From Mucilaginibacter robiniae (lineage in GTDB: Bacteria; Bacteroidota; Bacteroidia; Sphingobacteriales; Sphingobacteriaceae), in NCBI RefSeq assembly GCF_012849215.1, contig NZ_CP051682.1, forward strand, positions 2,356,001 through 2,420,000: DNA of 64,000 bases. Direction: 5' to 3'. Numbering within the stretch: the first letter of the stretch is position 1; each line of letters begins with the position of its first letter. Below are positions 42,687-51,947 of the stretch, one piece after another. Under the pieces are notes generated by a model. The model was not told the DNA's origin. It did no database searches and saw only the letters and a list, made by a program, of their open reading frames with translations. Both the position numbers and the translations under genes were made by a program.

Positions 42687-45179
42687 ATGAAAAGAATATA
42701 TACCCTGCTCTTTTTTATTGTTTTTACCTGTTCAGCCATTGCGCAAACGTTGCAATCGCCAGCCGAGTTTTTGGGGTATCAACTGGGCAGTCAATTTACT
42801 TTTCACCACCGTATTGCCGAGTATTTTAAGTATGTAGCGCAAACCACTAAGAATGTTAAGCTGGTATCGTACGGTACAACGCCCGAAGGCCGGCCACTGA
42901 TGGTTGCTTTCATCGGTTCTGCTGAAAATATGAACCGGTTGGAAGATATACGGCAGCACAACTTGTATTTGGCAGGGCTAAGCAATGGTCCAGCTACGTT
43001 GAGCAATGCACCGGCTATTGTATGGCTAAGCTACAATGTGCATGGCAACGAGCCCAGCAGCAGCGAGGTGGCTATGCAAACCTTGTATGATATGGCCAAT
43101 CCAGCCAACAGCCGCACGCAAGTTTGGCTCAAAAACACGTTGGTGGTGATTGACCCATGTCTGAATCCAGATGGTCGTGAGCGGTATGTGGATTTTTACA
43201 ATCAGGCACGTGGTGTCCAACCGAACGCCAACCCTTCATCGCGCGAGCACATGGAGCCTTGGCCGGGCGGACGTGTAAACCACTACTACTTTGATTTGAA
43301 CCGCGACTGGGCTTGGCAAACGCAAACAGAGGTACAGGGCCGTGTGGGCTTGTTTAACAGGTGGTTGCCCGAGGTGCATGTAGATTTTCATGAGCAGGGT
43401 TATAATGCACCATACTACTTTGCCCCGGCCGCTGAGCCTTTTCATAAAGATATTACCCCCTGGCAGCGCGAATTTCAAACCACCATTGGTAAAAACAACG
43501 CCAAATACTTTGATCAGAACGGCTGGCTGTATTTTACCAAAGAAGAGTTCGACTTGTTATATCCATCTTACGGCGATACCTACCCCATTTACAATGGTTC
43601 TATCGGCATGACGTACGAGCAGGGCGGTATTGGTGCCGGATTAGCTATACAAACCCGCAATGGCGATACCCTAACCCTAGCCGACCGTATTGCACATCAT
43701 TACAGCAATGCCTTGAGTACGGTAGAAGTTACCTCAGCCCATGCTCAAAAAGTACTGGCTGAGTTTAAGAAGTTTTATGATAACAGCCGCACCAACCCAC
43801 CGGGGCCCTACAAAACATACATTATTAAAAATGAAAATCCGGATAAGTTGCGTGCCTTAGCGCAATTGCTGGACCGAAATCGCATACAATATGAATTTGG
43901 CGTAAACCGTAAAGCCAGAGGTTACAATTACTTCAGCGGGCAAACTGAAAGCTTTGAGGTAAACGCCGGCGATATGGTGATTAATGCCTATCAGCCTAAA
44001 GCGGTATTAATGCACGTATTAATGGAGCCTAAGACCTTAGTAACAGACTCAAACACGTACGATATTACGGCTTGGTCGTTACCGTACGTGTATGGTTTGA
44101 AAGCTTATGGGGTAAGTGAGTCTATTAAGCCAGGTAGTATTGCTAAAACACCGGTGACTGTTGCTCCGCCACCGCCTGAACATGCTTATGCCTATGTATC
44201 CAACTGGCAATCGGTGCAGGATGTCAAGTTTCTGGCAGCTCTGCTGAGCAAGAACATTAGGGTGCGTTATGCATCGGCGGCGTTTACGGCTAATGGAAAA
44301 AGCTATAATCCAGGCTCGCTCATTATTACCAAGGCGGATAATAGTAATCCGGACTTTGACCAGGTGGTTATGCAGGCCGCTCATGATTGCAGCCGTACCC
44401 TTGTGCCGCTTACTACAGGCTTTGTAGATAAGGGTGCCGATTTGGGTTCGGGCGTGGTACATTACCTTCAAAAGCCACGTATTATGCTGATGACCGGCGA
44501 TGGTGTAAACGCCGAAGCCATGGGCGAAGTATGGCACTACTTTGAAAAAGAAGTAGGCTATCCCGTTACACTGGTGCGTTATCACGATTTATACCGGGTG
44601 CGTATGGCTGATTTTGACTTGGCGATTGTACCCGACGGTAACTATGAAGATTTCCCGTCAGAACGGTTGCAAAATTGGGTACGCGATGGCGGCAAGCTGA
44701 TTGCAATGGGCGATGCAGTCGGGCAGCTGGCAGATCGGAAAGGTTTTGCCCTGAAAAAGAAAGAAGATCCGAAAGATAGTAAGCCAGGCAGCAAACCCGC
44801 AGAACTCAGACCCTATGAAAACAGGGAACGAGATGCTATACGCTACAATGTACCCGGCGCTATTTTCAAGCTGAATTTGGATAATACCCATCCTTTGGGT
44901 TATGGGTATCCTAAGTTTTACTATACCTTGCGGTTAAGCAGCGATGTGTACGATTATTTAGGCGATGATGGCTGGAGCGTAGGCACCCTGAAAAAAGGCG
45001 GTTATACATCCGGTTTTGTAGGCCAGAAGGCAAAAGACAAGCTAAGCAGTGGCCTCGTTTTCGGCGTACAACCTTTGGGTCGGGGTTCGGTGGTGTATTT
45101 GGCTGATGACCCGCTGTTCCGCAGCTTTTGGGAGAATGGCAAGCTGCTGTTTGGCAATGCGGTATTTATGGTGCAGTAA
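42687..45179 (+). CDS. Secreted M14 family zinc carboxypeptidase
   Basis: An 830-residue protein with a signal peptide ending near AIAQT (residue 20). The N-terminal M14 domain (about 40-370) has the zinc motif YNVHGNEPSSSE (His-x-x-Glu), the Asn-Arg region FDLNRDW, and VHVDFHEQGYNAPYYF with the third ligand. The catalytic Glu is expected within MTYEQGG. The C-terminal half (about 470-830) is a class-I-glutaminase-like or beta domain (RIMLMTGDGVNAEAMGEVWHYFEKE, RVRMADFDLAIVPDG). Such large proteins are common secreted peptidases in Bacteroidota. Divergent from recQ (127-bp gap). Confidence 0.92.
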   Translation: MKRIYTLLFFIVFTCSAIAQTLQSPAEFLGYQLGSQFTFHHRIAEYFKYVAQTTKNVKLVSYGTTPEGRPLMVAFIGSAENMNRLEDIRQHNLYLAGLSNGPATLSNAPAIVWLSYNVHGNEPSSSEVAMQTLYDMANPANSRTQVWLKNTLVVIDPCLNPDGRERYVDFYNQARGVQPNANPSSREHMEPWPGGRVNHYYFDLNRDWAWQTQTEVQGRVGLFNRWLPEVHVDFHEQGYNAPYYFAPAAEPFHKDITPWQREFQTTIGKNNAKYFDQNGWLYFTKEEFDLLYPSYGDTYPIYNGSIGMTYEQGGIGAGLAIQTRNGDTLTLADRIAHHYSNALSTVEVTSAHAQKVLAEFKKFYDNSRTNPPGPYKTYIIKNENPDKLRALAQLLDRNRIQYEFGVNRKARGYNYFSGQTESFEVNAGDMVINAYQPKAVLMHVLMEPKTLVTDSNTYDITAWSLPYVYGLKAYGVSESIKPGSIAKTPVTVAPPPPEHAYAYVSNWQSVQDVKFLAALLSKNIRVRYASAAFTANGKSYNPGSLIITKADNSNPDFDQVVMQAAHDCSRTLVPLTTGFVDKGADLGSGVVHYLQKPRIMLMTGDGVNAEAMGEVWHYFEKEVGYPVTLVRYHDLYRVRMADFDLAIVPDGNYEDFPSERLQNWVRDGGKLIAMGDAVGQLADRKGFALKKKEDPKDSKPGSKPAELRPYENRERDAIRYNVPGAIFKLNLDNTHPLGYGYPKFYYTLRLSSDVYDYLGDDGWSVGTLKKGGYTSGFVGQKAKDKLSSGLVFGVQPLGRGSVVYLADDPLFRSFWENGKLLFGNAVFMVQ

Positions 45180-45562
45180 GCGAGAGTCAAGAAGATAGAA
45201 TCAGGAATCAAGATGAAATCTTATTGTTTTAAATTGGTGTTACAGGTGTTACATGTTTCAGCGTGTAACACCCTGTAACACTGACAAACCATTGGCAGTG
45301 GTGGTACTGTTTTGTCAGTGTTTTTGAAGATTTGGACATCTGTATACTCGAAATCTACAAATGGTAAGTGTTAGTTTAGAAGCTGTTAGCTTTACTTGTT
45401 TTTACCACTAGTTGCAAACTCGCGAGCGAGGTTGCTAGACATTGTTTATTTGTAGTTGGATGGGTTATGAACAAGGAAGCTGTAAGGCTATAATTAAGGC
45501 ACACGCCGCAGGCGTGCGCCAGCACAAGGGGGTCTTTGGATTATTTGGCTTGAGGTAGTGAT
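45180..45562. other. Intergenic region with two palindromic repeats
   Basis: This 383-bp stretch holds the second copy of the 81-bp palindromic repeat (45238-45318). A short GC-rich palindrome GGCACACGCCGCAGGCGTGCGCC-like (45499-45520) may be a separate REP-type repeat. No protein-coding frame of note is seen before 45563. Confidence 0.6.
45238..45318. repeat. 81-bp palindromic repeat, copy 2
   Basis: Same orientation as copy 1 at 9876-9956 and identical at 76 of 81 positions. The changes at 45258 and 45262 slightly spoil the first palindrome, while CTGACAAA / TTTGTCAG is kept. It lies 58 bp after the M14 peptidase stop. Confidence 0.8.
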
Positions 45563-45700
45563 ATGGCTGCTTTTGACAAGCAAACCCTAAAGCTGATCGA
45601 CGAGATCGAAGAACTCGAACCCTCTGTTAAGGATAAACTCATTTTCTTGGCTAATGCCATTATCAGTAATGCAAAAACTGGTAAAGCTTACGCTCATTAA
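45563..45700 (+). CDS. 45-residue helical protein, possible remnant of an XRE-type regulator
   Basis: The sequence is MAAFDKQTLKLIDEIEEL followed by EPSVKDKLIFLANAIISNAKTGKAYAH. The pattern of an acidic helix, a Lys-Leu helix and a short basic tail resembles the C-terminal tail of Bacteroidota helix-turn-helix regulators, but no helix-turn-helix precedes it; an in-frame TGA lies 12 bases upstream. It may be a degraded gene or a genuine small protein. The support is composition and resemblance only. Confidence 0.35.
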   Translation: MAAFDKQTLKLIDEIEELEPSVKDKLIFLANAIISNAKTGKAYAH

Positions 45701-45800
45701 AACAACAAAAGCCCCGGTTAAAAGGCTTGGTTATTTTAATTTATAGGATTTGCAAGTTGTTATGTTAACCACAACTTTGATTCACGACCAACCTGATACA

Positions 45801-46313
45801 CTACTCTTTTCGGCGTATATAGTAAAACTTGTTTGTCGCCGATGAATAAAGAAAAAAATATTGTTCTGTGTCGTTAATTGATATATAACTGTAGAAATTT
45901 CGGGGATTTAGTATCTCGTTTTTAAATGAAATGGCGCAATCAGAAGTGTTAAGATTATCAGCTCCTATGGTAAATCTATACAGTTTTATAACATCTTTAT
46001 TGATAGGACAGTTCCGCCATTTACCAATAGTCGTTTCCCTGGTGACAGTACTATTCTCCCAATTATTAAACTGAGGGTAGTTATTATTAACTTTGACGTC
46101 ACCAAGAGAATACACATAAAGCTCAAAAAAACCTCCACTTGTAGTGATGCCGGTGAAGTCTTTTTTACAGTCAAGTTTGGTTTTACCATTGTATCCAACA
46201 AATATTTTCGCAAAGTCAGCTCTATTTAACGGATCGAAAGAGAGGTCATCATATATTAAATATAAAACTCCTAAAATCACCACAACAAATAATAATTTTA
46301 ACGCTTTTTTCAT
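45801..46313 (-). CDS. Membrane-anchored hypothetical protein
   Basis: The ATG at 46313 (MKKALKLLFVVVILG) gives 170 residues and a clean N-terminal membrane helix or uncleaved signal (5-22); the open frame to 46379 lacks a better start. The rest is a soluble, aromatic-rich domain with four cysteines spread through it (KLDCKKDF, RNCPINKD, TSDCAIS) that could form disulfides outside the cytoplasm. I recognise no family. It overlaps the 3' end of the next minus-strand frame by 65 bp and lies downstream of it. An immunity-type protein is conceivable from that position, but there is no direct evidence. Confidence 0.55.
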   Translation of the reverse strand: MKKALKLLFVVVILGVLYLIYDDLSFDPLNRADFAKIFVGYNGKTKLDCKKDFTGITTSGGFFELYVYSLGDVKVNNNYPQFNNWENSTVTRETTIGKWRNCPINKDVIKLYRFTIGADNLNTSDCAISFKNEILNPRNFYSYISINDTEQYFFLYSSATNKFYYIRRKE

Positions 46314-46665
46314 ATATATTATTTTCAATTGGTACAGTTGCATGCCCATAGCCCTTAATAACGAAATCTTTTCCGTCATTTAAGCCGCCGGGTCTACCCG
46401 CCCATGTAGCAATCTTTCTTAGTGGTCTATTTTTTTGCATGTCGAATTTATAATTATCTACCTTGTTTTCATCTCCAATCATCACAGCCCCCGTTTTTTT
46501 ATCCAATAGGGTCATATTTAACGATCCGTATACCATACCTGTAGTGGTTAACCCAACGTCGCCTCCTATATTCCAAACAAAATTTTTAGAAAAATGTGCC
46601 TGAGGGACTTGTTTATTTACACAGTATGACGCTTGCGGTAGCACCAGCTTTAATTCTAACCTCAA
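46249..46665 (-). CDS. Doubtful frame, possible remnant of a larger secreted protein
   Basis: A 138-codon frame with a TTG start right behind the M3 peptidase stop and in the same frame with it; a later start is possible. The central part (GGDVGLTTTGMVYGSLNMTLLDKKTG, then IATWAGRPGGLNDGKDFVIKGYGHATVP) has a protein-like composition. It is vaguely reminiscent of C-terminal parts of Rhs-type proteins of Bacteroidota, which I cannot verify here. The last 20 residues overlap the next gene in another frame and look random. It may be a gene fragment left after recombination. Confidence 0.35.
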   Translation of the reverse strand: MRLELKLVLPQASYCVNKQVPQAHFSKNFVWNIGGDVGLTTTGMVYGSLNMTLLDKKTGAVMIGDENKVDNYKFDMQKNRPLRKIATWAGRPGGLNDGKDFVIKGYGHATVPIENNIYEKSVKIIICCGDFRSFIFNI

Positions 46666-46668
46666 CTT

Positions 46669-48804
46669 CTACTTCGCAATCAATCCCCTATTTACCAGCA
46701 TCGGATGAATATCTGGAGCATGACCGCGGAAGGCGCGGAACATGGTGTTGTAGTTTTCAGTGTTGCCTTTAGATAAAATCATGTCGCGGAAACGCTGGCC
46801 ATTCTGGCGGGTTAAACCACCGTTTTCCTGGAACCACGAGAAAGCATCATGATCCAGCATTTCGGTCCAGGCGTAGGCATAGTAGCCCGCAGCATAACCA
46901 TTGCTCCAGATATGCAGAAAGTAGCTGGAACGGTAGCGTGGCGGCACTTGGGGTAAATCTACCTGAGTTTTGTGTAAAGCCGTTTTTTCAAACTGATCTA
47001 CATCCTGTAAAGGCGCGCCAGCAGGTAGCGTATGCCATTGCATATCCAAACTGGCGGCAGCTAAGGCCTCGGTTAAGGCATAACCCTGGTTAAACGTAGC
47101 AGCTTTTTTAATTTTATCAATTAACGATTGTGGCATTGGCTGACCGGTTTTATAATGAACCGCATAGTGCTTAAACACTTTTGGGTCGGATGCCCAATGC
47201 TCATTAAATTGCGAAGGGAACTCTACAAAGTCACGTGCGGTATTTGCGCCCGAAATGCTAGGGTATTGCTGACTGGCAAACAAACCGTGCAAACCATGCC
47301 CAAACTCGTGGAACATGGTGGTTACATCGCTAAAGCTAATCAGCGCCGGCTGACCGGGAGCTGGTTTGGTAAAGTTACATACGTTGTAAATCACGGGCTT
47401 GGTACCCATCAATTTCGATTGCTCTACCAGGTTACTCATCCAGGCACCGCCTTGTTTGTTATCGCGCTTAAAGTAATCGCAGTAAAACAAGCCTAATTGG
47501 CTGCCATCTTTATCAAACACGTCAAAAACACGTACATCTTTCTGGTAAACCGGTAAGTCTTTGCGTTCTTTAAACGTTAAGCCATACAGTTGGTTAGCGG
47601 CATAAAACACACCATCCTGCAAAACCTTGTTCAATTCAAAATAGGGTTTTACCTGGTCTTCATCCAAGTCGTATTTGGCTTTACGCACCTGCTCGGCATA
47701 GTAGTTCCAGTCCCAAGGTTGTAACTGAAAGCCGCCTTTTTGTTGGTCAATTACCGTTTGTATCTCACCCGCTTCCTGGCGGGCTTTGGCGGTAGCCGCA
47801 GGTACCAGTTTGCTTAAAAACTGTTCTACCGCTTGCGGGTTTTGTGCCATTTGATCTTGCAGTTTCCAGGCCGCATAGTTCGGGAAGCCCATCAGCTTGG
47901 CTTTAGCCGCTCTGATTTCCGCAATGCGAGCAATTGCCTTACGGGTATCGGTACTATCGCCTTTTTCGGCGCGCGTCCAGGAAGCTTCAAACAGTTTCTG
48001 GCGGGTAGCACGGTTAGTGAGGGATTGCAATGCGGGTTGTTGCGTGGTGTTTTGCAAAGGGATCAGCCATTTACCGCTTTGATTAGCTGCTTTGGCATCT
48101 TGCGCCGCTGCTTCCACCTGGTTATCGGGTAAGCCGGCTAAGGCGACCTTGTTATCAATAACCAAAGCACCAGCCTTGCTGGCAGCCAGCAGTTGGTTGG
48201 TAAACTTGGCATTCAGCGTAGCTTCTTCGCCGTTCAGTTTTTTTAATTCGTTTTTCTGATCGTCGGTTAGTTTTGCACCAGCCAGTTCAAACTGCTGATA
48301 GTAATACTCCACCAATCGCTTCGATTCTGCATCCAATTTCAAAGCATCACACTTTTGGTAAATGGCGGCTACACGTTTAAACAATTTAGGGTTTAAGTAG
48401 ATAGCATCACTATTGGCCGATAACTTTGGCGCTTCTTCTTCCTGTACTTTTTGTAACTCAGGGTTAGTATTGGCCGCACTGAGCAGGTTGAAAACATGGT
48501 TAACACGATTAAGCAACTGGCCGCTTTTTTCCATTGCCACCAGCGTGTTTTCAAAAGTAGGCGCTTCCGGGTTATCGGCTATTTTTTGCACTTCGGCTTG
48601 TTGCTGCTTCATGCCTTCTTCTATAGCCGGCTTAAAGTCGCTATCCTTAATTTTGCTGAAATCAGGCGCCTGCAACGGCAGGTTGCTGGGCTGCAAAAAG
48701 GGATTGGATGAGGATATGCTGCTATCAGACGTAGCAGACCGATTATTGCATGACATGGAAACGGCCAGTATAGCCATTACAGAAAAGTACGATAATGTTT
48801 TCAC
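46669..48804 (-). CDS. dcp: M3 family metallopeptidase (peptidyl-dipeptidase Dcp-like lipoprotein)
   Basis: A 711-residue enzyme. The start MKTLSYFSVMAILAVSMSC is a lipoprotein signal with Cys19 as the lipidated residue, so it is anchored in the envelope rather than cytoplasmic. The catalytic part has MFHEFGHGLHGLFA (HExxH) and the downstream Glu ligand in RDFVEFPSQFNEHW, with the usual helical bowl before it. The C-terminal YAYAWTEMLDHDAFSWF is also typical of M3 enzymes. It removes dipeptides from the C-terminus of peptides. Full length. The neighbours do not form an obvious operon. Confidence 0.95.
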   Translation of the reverse strand: MKTLSYFSVMAILAVSMSCNNRSATSDSSISSSNPFLQPSNLPLQAPDFSKIKDSDFKPAIEEGMKQQQAEVQKIADNPEAPTFENTLVAMEKSGQLLNRVNHVFNLLSAANTNPELQKVQEEEAPKLSANSDAIYLNPKLFKRVAAIYQKCDALKLDAESKRLVEYYYQQFELAGAKLTDDQKNELKKLNGEEATLNAKFTNQLLAASKAGALVIDNKVALAGLPDNQVEAAAQDAKAANQSGKWLIPLQNTTQQPALQSLTNRATRQKLFEASWTRAEKGDSTDTRKAIARIAEIRAAKAKLMGFPNYAAWKLQDQMAQNPQAVEQFLSKLVPAATAKARQEAGEIQTVIDQQKGGFQLQPWDWNYYAEQVRKAKYDLDEDQVKPYFELNKVLQDGVFYAANQLYGLTFKERKDLPVYQKDVRVFDVFDKDGSQLGLFYCDYFKRDNKQGGAWMSNLVEQSKLMGTKPVIYNVCNFTKPAPGQPALISFSDVTTMFHEFGHGLHGLFASQQYPSISGANTARDFVEFPSQFNEHWASDPKVFKHYAVHYKTGQPMPQSLIDKIKKAATFNQGYALTEALAAASLDMQWHTLPAGAPLQDVDQFEKTALHKTQVDLPQVPPRYRSSYFLHIWSNGYAAGYYAYAWTEMLDHDAFSWFQENGGLTRQNGQRFRDMILSKGNTENYNTMFRAFRGHAPDIHPMLVNRGLIAK

Positions 48805-48865
48805 AAACGCAAGGTTTTAAAAGGCTAACAAGCACGTGCTTGTTAGCTTGATTATTAACGTGTTT

Positions 48866-49921
48866 TTAATCGCGATCGCGTGCCAACTTAGTAAAGGCTA
48901 GCGGGTTTTCATTCAGCACCGCCGTTTCCCGACGGTTTTTCACAATATGGATAGCCTGAAACAGTGCCTCGCGGAATGATGTTTCGGATGCTTTGTTTTT
49001 ACCGGCAATATCATACGCCGTGCCATGATCGGGCGAGGTGCGCACAAAGCTTAACCCGGCCGTATAGTTTACGCCTGACTCAAACGAAATTTGCTTGAAT
49101 GGAATCAGGCCCTGGTCGTGGTACATGGCCAGTACCGCATCAAATTGCAGGTAACTGCCATTGGCAAAAAATCCATCTGCAGGGTATGGGCCCAAAGCTA
49201 AAATATCCTGCGAGCGTGCTTCTTCCAGTGCCGGGATGATGATTTCTTTTTCTTCCTGCCCAATCAAACCGTTATCGCCAGCATGGGGGTTTAAGCCCAA
49301 GACGGCAATTTTCGGCTTACGTATCCAGAAATCCTGCTTTAAGCTGGTATTCATCAGCACCAGTTTTGCCAGTATTTTTTCTACCGAAATACTTTCGGCT
49401 ACCTTAGCTACCGGTATGTGGCCGGTAACCACGCCTACCCGCAGGGTATCGCTTACCAAAAACATCAATACCTCGGGCGAACCGGCACGTTGTTGTAAAT
49501 ACTCGGTATGCCCCGGAAAATTGAAGTTTTCGCTTTGAATATTATCTTTATTGATGGGTGCGGTAACCAGTGCATCAATAGCGCCCGATACCAAATCGTT
49601 TGTAGCTTGCTCTAATGATAAGAAGGCATACTTGCCGCCTGTTTCGGTAGCTTGGCCCAATTCCAGTTTTACATCTTCTTCCCAGCAGTTAATCAGGTTT
49701 GCTCTTTTCGGGTTGGCCTGATCGGCACTGGTGATGATATTAAAGTTTAAATCGTGTACATGTACAGTACGGCGGTGAAAAGAAGCTACTTTGGTGTGCC
49801 CGTAAACAATAGGCGTGCAATAATCTAATATGCGGTTATCGGCCAGCGTTTTGATGATTACTTCCAGCCCAATGCCGTTTACATCGCCAATGCTGATACC
49901 TATTTTTAACTTCTCACTCAT
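48866..49921 (-). CDS. pdxA: 4-hydroxythreonine-4-phosphate dehydrogenase
   Basis: The ATG at 49921 (MSEKLKIGISIGDVNGIGLEV) is the true start; the open frame to 50086 has no homology. The 351-residue enzyme oxidises 4-phosphohydroxy-L-threonine in deoxyxylulose-5-phosphate-dependent vitamin B6 synthesis. Signature parts are GDVNGIGLEVIIKTL, ALVTAPINKDNI with the catalytic Lys, FPGHTEYLQQRAG, the metal-binding GLNPHAGDNGLIG, and MYHDQGLIPFKQ. It is divergent from rsmA (180-bp gap), an association also seen in proteobacteria where pdxA and ksgA are neighbours. Confidence 0.95.
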   Translation of the reverse strand: MSEKLKIGISIGDVNGIGLEVIIKTLADNRILDYCTPIVYGHTKVASFHRRTVHVHDLNFNIITSADQANPKRANLINCWEEDVKLELGQATETGGKYAFLSLEQATNDLVSGAIDALVTAPINKDNIQSENFNFPGHTEYLQQRAGSPEVLMFLVSDTLRVGVVTGHIPVAKVAESISVEKILAKLVLMNTSLKQDFWIRKPKIAVLGLNPHAGDNGLIGQEEKEIIIPALEEARSQDILALGPYPADGFFANGSYLQFDAVLAMYHDQGLIPFKQISFESGVNYTAGLSFVRTSPDHGTAYDIAGKNKASETSFREALFQAIHIVKNRRETAVLNENPLAFTKLARDRD

Positions 49922-50101
49922 TGTTTTTATATGATTACACTGGTTTGTATTGTTGCGCCGGCAGGCTGCTACAGGGTTAAATTTGGCCCGTTGCAGGTTG
50001 CTTTTGAGGCTTAGTGTATGCAAATAAAAAGATTTTTTAGCAGTTATGTTTACTAGGCCAGCGTAAATATAACGTAATTTGTACAAAATATAAGCTAACG
50101 C

Positions 50102-50881
50102 ATGTCATTGGTAAGAGCTAAAAAGCATTTAGGACAACACTTTTTAACCGATAAAAATATAGCTGCCAAGATTGTGGATAGCTTGCGCCCCGAAGGCCGC
50201 TACACACAGGTGCTGGAGGTAGGTCCGGGTATGGGCATCCTGTCTGATTTTTTGTTGCAGAAAACCGAGTACGAAACTTACCTGATTGATATCGATACCG
50301 AATCATACCTGTTTTTGCAGAAAAAATACCCGCAGCTAGGTCAGCGCTTAATCAATGCCGACTTTCTGGAGCTGGATTTTGCCAGTTTATTTAACGGCCC
50401 GATGGCGGTTATTGGCAACTTTCCGTACAATATATCATCCCAAATTTTATTCAAGGTACTGGATAACCGGCAGCAGGTAACTGAAGTGGTCGGCATGTTT
50501 CAGAAAGAAGTTGCCGAACGTTGTACGGCTAAGGCCGGCAGCAAGGAGTATGGCATTCTGAGCGTTTTCTTGCAGGCGTACTACAAAGTAGAATATTTGT
50601 TTACGGTAAAAGCAGGCGTGTTCAATCCACCGCCTAAGGTACTTTCAGCGGTAATACGGCTTATGCGTAATGAAGTGGAGCAATTGCCTTGTGATGAGAA
50701 GTTGTTCTGGCAGGTCGTAAAAGCGGGTTTTAACCAGCGTCGTAAAACCTTGCGCAATGCCTTATCGGCCTTAATTAATAAAGAAGCCATGACTGACGAA
50801 GTGCAATTAGACTTACGCGCCGAACGATTAACCGTACAGGACTTTGTAGCGTTGACTAATAAGATTGCCGCTAGCCGATAA
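50102..50881 (+). CDS. rsmA: 16S rRNA (adenine1518-N6/adenine1519-N6)-dimethyltransferase
   Basis: A 259-residue KsgA-type methyltransferase. The N-terminal KKHLGQHFLTDKNIA, SAM-binding motif I VLEVGPGMGILSDFL, the acidic LIDIDTESY, and the catalytic IGNFPYNISSQILFK are all present. The C-terminal helical domain (about 190-259) has the FNQRRKTLRNAL motif. It dimethylates two adenines in helix 45 of 16S rRNA late in small-subunit assembly. Divergent from pdxA; the next gene is 49 bp downstream on the same strand but unrelated in function. Confidence 0.97.
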   Translation: MSLVRAKKHLGQHFLTDKNIAAKIVDSLRPEGRYTQVLEVGPGMGILSDFLLQKTEYETYLIDIDTESYLFLQKKYPQLGQRLINADFLELDFASLFNGPMAVIGNFPYNISSQILFKVLDNRQQVTEVVGMFQKEVAERCTAKAGSKEYGILSVFLQAYYKVEYLFTVKAGVFNPPPKVLSAVIRLMRNEVEQLPCDEKLFWQVVKAGFNQRRKTLRNALSALINKEAMTDEVQLDLRAERLTVQDFVALTNKIAASR

Positions 50882-50930
50882 GTTTAGTTCTAGCATATTC
50901 TGACTACAAATTCCTGCTTAACCAACCCGC

Positions 50931-51875
50931 ATGAACCGGATTGATCGTATTTCTGCCATCTTGATTCAGCTGCAATCGCGCCGAACGGTTAAGGCCAGTG
51001 ATATTGCCAGCCGATTCAACATCAGCTTGCGAACGGTTTACCGGGATGTTAAAACTTTAGAAGAAGCCGGCATTCCTTTAATTGGTGAAGCGGGTGTAGG
51101 TTACTCCTTGGCGGATGGCTACCGGCTGCCACCTATTATGTTTACCCGCGATGAAGTTGTGGCCTTTTTAACTGCCGAAAAGATGGTAGAAAAGCTAACC
51201 GATGCAGCTAATGGAGCCAGCTATCAATCGGCCATGTACAAAATTAAAGCGGTGCTGCGCAATACCGATAAAGATTTTCTGGCAACGGTAAACAACCATA
51301 TTGAAGTGCTGCAATCCCGAAGCGTTATTCAAAATCCGGTTCAGGTTAACTCGCTACAAACCATTTTACAGGCTGTTGCAGAAAAACGGATACTGCATCT
51401 GGTGTACAAAGCGGCCTATCAGGACAATAAAACAGAACGCCTGATTGAGCCTGTAGGCACATTTTACCTAGATAACCATTGGCACCTGATTGCCTATTGC
51501 AGGCTGCGGAGCGATTATCGTGATTTCCGTTTTGACAGGCTAATCTCGCTAGATACAACGGAGCAGCATTTTGAAACCCTCCACCCTCCTCTGCAACAGC
51601 ATTTAACCCGCCTTTACCGGGAAGTGGATTTGGTAAACATCGTTGTACACGTCAAAAAGGAAGTTGCCGTGTATTTGGGTCAGGAACGGTTTTATCATGG
51701 CTTTGTGGCCGAAACTATACTGCCCGACCATGTAGAAATGCGCTTTTTAACCCGGTCGGTAGAAGGTTTTGCGCGCTGGTACCTGATGTTTGCTGACCAG
51801 GCCCAAATTATAGAACCAATGGATATGAAAGCTAAAATCAGGCAGATGATTAAAAAGATTGAAGAAAGTTTGTGA
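50931..51875 (+). CDS. YafY-type transcriptional regulator (HTH + WYL)
   Basis: A 314-residue regulator. The N-terminal helix-turn-helix (about 1-60) reads RIDRISAILIQLQSRRTVKASDIASRF. The WYL domain (about 140-220) contains ILHLVYKAAYQDNKTERLIEPVGTFY and HWHLIAYCRLRSDYRDFRFDR, and a WCX-like C-terminal extension (about 230-310) follows. WYL regulators often sense nucleic acids or nucleotides and control stress or defence genes. The DinB-family gene 72 bp downstream is the likely target and partner; this pairing is common in Bacteroidota. Confidence 0.92.
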   Translation: MNRIDRISAILIQLQSRRTVKASDIASRFNISLRTVYRDVKTLEEAGIPLIGEAGVGYSLADGYRLPPIMFTRDEVVAFLTAEKMVEKLTDAANGASYQSAMYKIKAVLRNTDKDFLATVNNHIEVLQSRSVIQNPVQVNSLQTILQAVAEKRILHLVYKAAYQDNKTERLIEPVGTFYLDNHWHLIAYCRLRSDYRDFRFDRLISLDTTEQHFETLHPPLQQHLTRLYREVDLVNIVVHVKKEVAVYLGQERFYHGFVAETILPDHVEMRFLTRSVEGFARWYLMFADQAQIIEPMDMKAKIRQMIKKIEESL

Positions 51876-51947
51876 GGTGGTTTCCCTGCTGACATAGGGC
51901 TGTCATTCGGCTGTGCTTCTTTTGTGACATAACAAAACACTAATACA

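Noticed and set aside
46669..48804. Readthrough of the M3 peptidase stop into the following in-frame ORF
   Set aside because: The peptidase already has its normal length and C-terminus; the shared frame is probably chance.
49922..50086. 55-codon N-terminal extension of pdxA
   Set aside because: The family start MSEKLKIGISIGD is at the ATG at 49921; the extension has no PdxA similarity and lies in the intergenic gap to rsmA.
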